A DNA stretch of 10,540 nt from JBEGTT01 sp041179245 (GTDB lineage Bacteria > Pseudomonadota > Gammaproteobacteria > Burkholderiales > Rhodocyclaceae): contig JBEGTT010000179.1 of NCBI GenBank assembly GCA_041179245.1, positions 1 to 10,540 on the forward strand, read 5' to 3'. Below the pieces are notes generated by a model. It saw nothing but the letters and a program-made list of their open reading frames with translations. It did not search any database and had not been told where the DNA came from. This document shows positions 6,497 to 10,540 of the stretch, piece after piece; position 1 is the first letter of the stretch; each line of letters begins with the position of its first letter. The translations under genes and the position numbers were made by a program.

Positions 6497-7234
6497 TTAA
6501 TTATGCTGCTGGTTCATCAGCGACTTCAGACCAGGAATGTTCAAGATGCGAATATGTTTTTGCTGAACACAAATCAGACCGTCCTCCTGAAACCGGGAAA
6601 ATGCCCGCGAAACCGTTTCCAGCTTCAATCCTAAATAACTACCAATTTCTTCCCGAGTCATGCGGAGATAAAACTCGCTTGGGGAATAGCCACGGGCAGT
6701 AAAGCGTTGGGATAAATTGAGCAGAAAAGCTGCTAGCCGTTCTTCTGCACGCATGGAACCAAGGAGCATCATTACGCCGTGGTCGCGCACGATTTCACGG
6801 CTCATCACTTTGTGGAAATGATGTTGTAGCGATGGAACTTCCCTCGATAACTTCTCAAGATGGGGAAATCCAATTACACAAATTTCGCTGTCTTCAAGGG
6901 CTACCGCGTTACACGCATATTTCTCGGTGCTGATACCGTCAAGGCCCAACAGCTCGCCAGCCATCTGAAACCCGGTAACTTGATCTCGGCCATCTTCAAG
7001 AATCACATCCGTCTTGAAAAATCCACTGCGGATTGAAAAGATAGCGTCAAATGTTTCACCCGCACGATAAAGATGTTCCCCTCGTTTCAAGCGTTTGCGC
7101 ACTTGAACCATTTGGTCAATCTTGGTCATATCTTCGTCGCTGAGATTACATGGCAAGCACAACTCGCCAAGATTGCACTCTAAGCAGCTTGTTTTGAAAG
7201 CCAAATGTTGGCTGTCGTTGGGGAGTACGACCAT
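6497..7234 (-). CDS. fnr: FNR/ANR-type oxygen-sensing transcriptional regulator (Crp/Fnr family)
   Basis: This cytoplasmic regulator senses oxygen through a [4Fe-4S] cluster that holds it as a DNA-binding dimer when oxygen is absent. From ATG at 7234 it has 245 residues (E. coli FNR 250). Cluster ligands are Cys17, Cys20, Cys26 (C-x2-C-x5-C) and Cys108; an extra Cys29 follows (LCLPCNL). The cNMP-binding-like beta roll spans ~45-130, a long dimerisation helix ~135-165, and the helix-turn-helix MTREEIGSYLGLKLETVSR (192-210). Glu206, Ser209 and Arg210 match the E-x2-SR recognition pattern of FNR. A longer frame begins at GTG 7300 (267 residues), but its first codons coincide with an FNR box, so I prefer 7234. 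It is divergent from hemN and shares its control region, and is 95 bases upstream of alaS. Confidence 0.93.
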   Translation of the reverse strand: MVVLPNDSQHLAFKTSCLECNLGELCLPCNLSDEDMTKIDQMVQVRKRLKRGEHLYRAGETFDAIFSIRSGFFKTDVILEDGRDQVTGFQMAGELLGLDGISTEKYACNAVALEDSEICVIGFPHLEKLSREVPSLQHHFHKVMSREIVRDHGVMMLLGSMRAEERLAAFLLNLSQRFTARGYSPSEFYLRMTREEIGSYLGLKLETVSRAFSRFQEDGLICVQQKHIRILNIPGLKSLMNQQHN

Positions 7235-7282
7235 GAAATTATCTTTATTTTTTTCTAAGTGGAACAGCGAGGCGTTTTGCCG

Positions 7283-7296
7283 TTGATTTAAGTCAA
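7283..7296. promoter_or_regulatory. FNR/ANR box between fnr and hemN
   Basis: TTGAT-TTAA-GTCAA matches the FNR consensus TTGAT-N4-ATCAA at nine of ten fixed positions. Its centre (7289.5) is 61 bases before the hemN ATG. If the box acts at -41.5, transcription would start near 7331 with GACAAT (7319-7324) as the -10 box, a layout typical of FNR-activated class II promoters. The same site lies 49 bases upstream of the preferred fnr start, so it may also control fnr itself. Confidence 0.8.
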
Positions 7297-7350
7297 CCAC
7301 ATTTTTCCGCTAATGACCGACAATTCTAAAAGAACCTACCTGATCCCGCT

Positions 7351-8772
7351 ATGAACTTTACTGATAATTCTTTAGTTTTTGATCCCGAAATCATTCGTCG
7401 CTACGACATCAATGGTCCTCGATACACTTCATACCCCACGGCAGACCGCTTCATTGAAGCGTTTGACGGTAAGGCCTATCAATTTTGGTTAGAACGCCGG
7501 GATATTGGCGGTGTTGGCCGGGGAATTGGTAATGCGCAAGGCGGCGGCCCAGTTTCGCTGTATTTCCACATTCCGTTTTGTAATACGATTTGTTATTACT
7601 GCGCGTGTAACAAAATCATCACCAAAGATCACGGGCGTAGCGCCAAGTATTTGAAGTACATGGCCAAAGAAGTGGTAATGCAAAGTGCGGCATTGGACGG
7701 TTCACACGATGCGATTCAGTTGCATTGGGGTGGCGGCACGCCAACCTTCTTGTCACACGATGAAATGCGCCAGTTAATGGCGGTGACTCGCGATAATTTC
7801 CGTTTGATGCCGGGTGGCGAGTTTTCGATTGAGGTTGATCCCCGCAAGGTCGATGACGCGACCGTCGTGTTGTTGGGTGAGTTAGGTTTTAACCGCATGA
7901 GCATTGGTGTTCAGGACTTTGATGAACGTGTCCAGCAAGCGATAAACCGCATTCAGTCTGAGGCCGAAACTCGTCAAGTGATGAAGGCCGCACGCGACAA
8001 CGGTTTCCAGTCTATTTCAGTCGATTTGATTTACGGTTTGCCGCGCCAAACGGTTGAAAGCTTTAGTGTCAGCATTGACCGCGTATTGGCGATGGAGCCG
8101 GATCGGCTGTCCATCTACAACTACGCGCACTTGCCCAGCTTGTTCAAGCCACAACGCCGGATTGCCGAATCTGACATGCCTAGCGCTGAAACACGGATGC
8201 AATTGCTTGGGTTGGCGATTCGCAAAATGATCGAAGCGGGTTACGTTTATATCGGCATGGATCACTTTGCACGCCCCGATGATGAACTGGCGATTGCTCA
8301 GCGCCAAGGTCGTTTACACCGTAATTTCCAAGGTTATTCCACCTACGCCGATTGCGACATGTTGTCGTTTGGGATTTCCTCGATCAGCAAAGTCGGGCCT
8401 TGTTACGCACAAAACGTAAAAACCTTGGATGAGTATTACGACATTCTCGACCAAGGCCGTTTGCCTGTGATGCGTGGGATTGAACTGAAAGCGGATGACT
8501 TACTCCGTCGCTCCATCATTCAAGCCTTGATGTGCCATTTTGAACTGTCGACAGAGGCAGTTGAAATTGCGCATTTAATTAACTTCCGTGAGTATTTCGC
8601 GCCGGAACTCGAAGCACTCAAGCCGTTCCAAGATGCTGATTTACTCAGCGTCGACGACAAGTGGATTTCGATTAAACCTGCTGGCCGGATGCTGGTTCGG
8701 GCAATTTCCATGGTCTTCGACCGCTATTTGCGCACCGAGCAACAACGAGCGCGTTATTCCAAGGTGATTTGA
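7351..8772 (+). CDS. hemN: Oxygen-independent coproporphyrinogen III oxidase (radical SAM)
   Basis: HemN converts coproporphyrinogen III to protoporphyrinogen IX without oxygen, by two radical-SAM decarboxylations, in the cytoplasmic haem pathway. The 473-residue protein starts with the family opening FDPEIIRRYDINGPRYTSYPTADRF (10-34, in part). The Fe-S motif is CNTICYYCAC (77-86): Cys77, Cys81 and Cys84 bind the cluster and Cys86 is the extra conserved cysteine of true HemN. GGGTPTFLS (127-135) is the SAM-binding glycine motif, followed by SIEVDPR (159-165) and NRMSIGVQDF (181-190). These residues separate it from the HemW chaperones. Length is close to E. coli HemN (457), with a small glycine-rich insert at ~52-67. 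There is no strong ribosome binding site, but the family N-terminus fixes the start. It lies downstream of a good FNR box and starts the hemN-safE-Cu-ATPase run. Confidence 0.97.
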   Translation: MNFTDNSLVFDPEIIRRYDINGPRYTSYPTADRFIEAFDGKAYQFWLERRDIGGVGRGIGNAQGGGPVSLYFHIPFCNTICYYCACNKIITKDHGRSAKYLKYMAKEVVMQSAALDGSHDAIQLHWGGGTPTFLSHDEMRQLMAVTRDNFRLMPGGEFSIEVDPRKVDDATVVLLGELGFNRMSIGVQDFDERVQQAINRIQSEAETRQVMKAARDNGFQSISVDLIYGLPRQTVESFSVSIDRVLAMEPDRLSIYNYAHLPSLFKPQRRIAESDMPSAETRMQLLGLAIRKMIEAGYVYIGMDHFARPDDELAIAQRQGRLHRNFQGYSTYADCDMLSFGISSISKVGPCYAQNVKTLDEYYDILDQGRLPVMRGIELKADDLLRRSIIQALMCHFELSTEAVEIAHLINFREYFAPELEALKPFQDADLLSVDDKWISIKPAGRMLVRAISMVFDRYLRTEQQRARYSKVI

Positions 8773-8773
8773 T

Positions 8774-9514
8774 TTGCCGGATTTGCCCGGTTTTGCCACA
8801 GTTTGTCTGACCTTGTTTGTTGTTGGGCTGCTCGGCGGCGGTCATTGCGTGGGCATGTGCGGTGGGATTGTCAGTGCGTTGTCCTTGAGCGCAGCTAATC
8901 CTCGCAGTACTACCGAAAAGTCTTCCTCAAAAACCCTTGGGTTACATTTAGCCTATAACGCAGGGCGGATTCTGTCCTATGTCTTAGCTGGTGCATTGGT
9001 GGGAGCACTCGGAGCAGCCAGCCTGCATTTGGTGAAAGATCAATGGCTGCTACGGATGGTGCTGTTTGCTTTTGCCAACCTGATGTTGCTTGCCCTAGGA
9101 CTTTATCTATTTGGATTGCCGCGTTTCTTGGCGCCATTGGAGCGAGGAGGGCAGGTGCTGTGGCGGCACATTCAACCCTTAACCCGTCGATGGTTACCCG
9201 TAAAAGGCTTTGCACAAGCATTCCCACTCGGGTTGCTGTGGGGATGGTTGCCGTGTGGATTGGTTTATAGCGCCTTGGTGACGGCGTTAACGACCGGTTC
9301 AGCGGTTCGTGGCGGTGTCGTGATGCTGTGTTTTGGCTTGGGAACCTTACCCAATCTATTGCTTGCCGGTTTGTTGGCTGCCCATTTGCGCGATTTCATG
9401 CGAAAAACTTGGGTGCGCCGATTGGCTGGCGGTATCGTTATCAGCTTTTCCTTATATGGATTTCTTGGCGTTTGGCATCTGGCTCAAAATCTAGCGCAAA
9501 ATACCGCCTCCTGA
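8774..9514 (+). CDS. SafE/TauE-family (COG2836-like) membrane protein, likely metal or oxidase-assembly role
   Basis: This 246-residue inner-membrane protein has about six hydrophobic segments (near 8-30, 62-86, 92-114, 150-172, 178-202 and 214-236). The first contains GGGHCVGMCGG (21-31; His24, Cys25, Cys29), and the fourth GWLPCGLVYSAL (157-168; Cys161). These paired HCxGMCGG and PCGL motifs mark the COG2836 'sulfite exporter TauE/SafE' branch, which often lies with ccoI and fnr/hemN genes. A role in copper handling or cbb3 oxidase assembly is inferred from context; sulfite export is not shown. The start is TTG at 8774, one base after the hemN stop. An in-frame TGA at 8765 rules out earlier starts, and a strong Shine-Dalgarno AAGGTG (8761-8766) lies 7 bases before it. 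It is therefore almost certainly cotranscribed with hemN. Confidence 0.87.
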   Translation: MPDLPGFATVCLTLFVVGLLGGGHCVGMCGGIVSALSLSAANPRSTTEKSSSKTLGLHLAYNAGRILSYVLAGALVGALGAASLHLVKDQWLLRMVLFAFANLMLLALGLYLFGLPRFLAPLERGGQVLWRHIQPLTRRWLPVKGFAQAFPLGLLWGWLPCGLVYSALVTALTTGSAVRGGVVMLCFGLGTLPNLLLAGLLAAHLRDFMRKTWVRRLAGGIVISFSLYGFLGVWHLAQNLAQNTAS

Positions 9515-9544
9515 GTGGTTAATGGCTAAGGCTGTGGAGGCTGC

Positions 9545-10540
9545 GTGACATCGAATTCCCTTGAATCATCAACAGAATCAGTGTGTCGGTTAGAAGTCGC
9601 CATTGGTGGGATGCGCTGTGCAAATTGTTCAGGACGCATTGAACGAACCTTGCGCGCATTACCCGGTGTGGCCGCCAGCGTGAATCTGGCCAGCGAACGA
9701 GCGCAGGTTCGTTTTGACCCGCAATCTCAAACCGCCGATAGCATTCTGCAAATCATCATCAATGCTGGTTTTACCGCCCAAGCCGCAGACAAGATTGATC
9801 CGGCCAAAGAAGCACTCAAACGTTTGCAAGAACAGGCCATCGAGAAGCAGCGCCTTGTACTCGCTGCTTTGCTCACGCTGCCCTTATTGTTGCAAATGCC
9901 CTTCATGTTTTTGGGTAATGCTAGTGAACATGCGCACGGCAGCCATGCTTGGGAACTTCCTCGCTGGATTCAATTTGCCTTGGCAACCCCGGTGCAGTTC
10001 TGGCTCGGCTGGCCTTTTTATCGTGGCGCTTGGCAGTCTTTGCGTGGCGGGATGGCCAATATGGATGTATTGGTCGTGCTCGGAACCACCATGGCTTGGC
10101 TGTTTTCAGCGGTGGTGACGCTCCAAAGTATGCAACAACCGGTGTATTACGAAGGTGCTGCCGCAGTCATTACGTTAATCCTGCTCGGTAAATGGCTGGA
10201 AAGTCGGGCCAAAGCGAGAACCACAGATGCCATTGAAGCCTTAATGCGTTTACAGCCACCGACCGCGAATTTGGGTAATGAGGATGCCGAAGGCCAGATG
10301 ACCTGGACGACGGTTGCGGTGGATGTGTTGATTCCGGGTGATCTGTTCTTGGTCAAGCCCGGTGAACCGATGCCGGTGGATGGCGTGGTCTTATCTGGCT
10401 CCTCCTCAGTTAACGAAGCGATGTTGACCGGGGAAAGTTTGCCCGTGACCAAATCTGAGGGGGACACCGTTTTTGCTGCCACCAGCAACGGCAGCGGGAG
10501 TTTGGTTTGCCGAGCATCGAGTGTCGGCGAACAAACCCTA
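9545..10540 (+). CDS. Copper-translocating P1B-type ATPase, N-terminal part (partial, runs off right edge)
   Basis: This is the first 332 codons, uninterrupted to the window edge, of a heavy-metal P-type ATPase of the CopA/CcoI type that moves Cu+ across the inner membrane. An N-terminal HMA domain (~14-80) has GGMRCANC (21-28) with metal-binding Cys25 and Cys28. Hydrophobic segments lie at ~103-123, 142-160, 172-194 and 201-217. A short His-bearing loop (His129, His131, His134) follows the first. The actuator domain (~225-330) holds TGES (295-298). The phosphorylation DKTGT and the CPC metal site lie beyond the window, so CopA (export) and CcoI/FixI (oxidase copper supply) cannot be told apart with certainty. 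The start is GTG 9545, with GGAGG four bases ahead; an in-frame TAA at 9527 excludes earlier starts. It is 30 bases after safE. Confidence 0.92.
   Translation, partial: MTSNSLESSTESVCRLEVAIGGMRCANCSGRIERTLRALPGVAASVNLASERAQVRFDPQSQTADSILQIIINAGFTAQAADKIDPAKEALKRLQEQAIEKQRLVLAALLTLPLLLQMPFMFLGNASEHAHGSHAWELPRWIQFALATPVQFWLGWPFYRGAWQSLRGGMANMDVLVVLGTTMAWLFSAVVTLQSMQQPVYYEGAAAVITLILLGKWLESRAKARTTDAIEALMRLQPPTANLGNEDAEGQMTWTTVAVDVLIPGDLFLVKPGEPMPVDGVVLSGSSSVNEAMLTGESLPVTKSEGDTVFAATSNGSGSLVCRASSVGEQTL

Noticed and set aside
7235..7300. 22-residue N-terminal extension of FNR from GTG 7300
   Set aside because: It covers the FNR box, makes the protein longer than its family, and has no better ribosome binding site than ATG 7234.

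Overview
The window looks like chromosomal DNA of an aerobic, microaerobically respiring proteobacterium. AceK (glyoxylate-shunt control), an ANR/FNR-type regulator beside anaerobic hemN, and a hemN-safE-Cu-ATPase run all fit beta- or gammaproteobacteria. The alanyl-tRNA synthetase reads as betaproteobacterial to me, but I cannot fix the genus from sequence alone. No rRNA, tRNA, CRISPR array, transposase or integrase is visible.

Left part, 1-3481, all on the minus strand. Read in the direction of transcription it is: a DUF1016/YhcG-type PD-(D/E)XK nuclease (3481 to 2363), a 32-codon ORF of unknown status, an AlbA_2/Schlafen-type putative DNA-binding protein with a GHKL-like ATPase domain (2279 to 918), a 20-codon ORF, then aceK (850, running off the left edge). 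The nuclease and AlbA_2 genes resemble accessory genes found near restriction-modification loci, but no hsd genes lie beside them here. The same 39-bp 'start module' occurs three times in direct orientation, at 887-925, 2241-2279 and 3443-3481. In each copy it begins exactly at an ATG and encodes MTESN(R/S)IEYK(R/Q)EL. One copy is the native start of the AlbA_2 gene. One is fused onto the front of the unrelated nuclease. One is a truncated orphan just before aceK. This is the most unusual thing in the window and suggests cassette-like duplication, replacement or loss at this site.

Middle part, 3482-7300. A 310-bp gap without a recognisable gene is followed by alaS (minus), with an 8-bp inverted repeat directly ahead of its start codon. 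Upstream of alaS is an fnr/anr-type regulator (minus) with the four Fe-S cysteines and the FNR-type recognition helix. A near-consensus FNR box (7283-7296) sits between fnr and the divergent hemN gene.

Right part, 7351-10540, plus strand: hemN (oxygen-independent coproporphyrinogen III oxidase), a SafE-like membrane protein starting at TTG one base after the hemN stop, and the first 332 codons of a Cu+-type P1B ATPase starting at GTG. Together with the FNR box this reads as an oxygen-controlled set for haem synthesis and copper delivery or haem-copper oxidase maturation under low oxygen.
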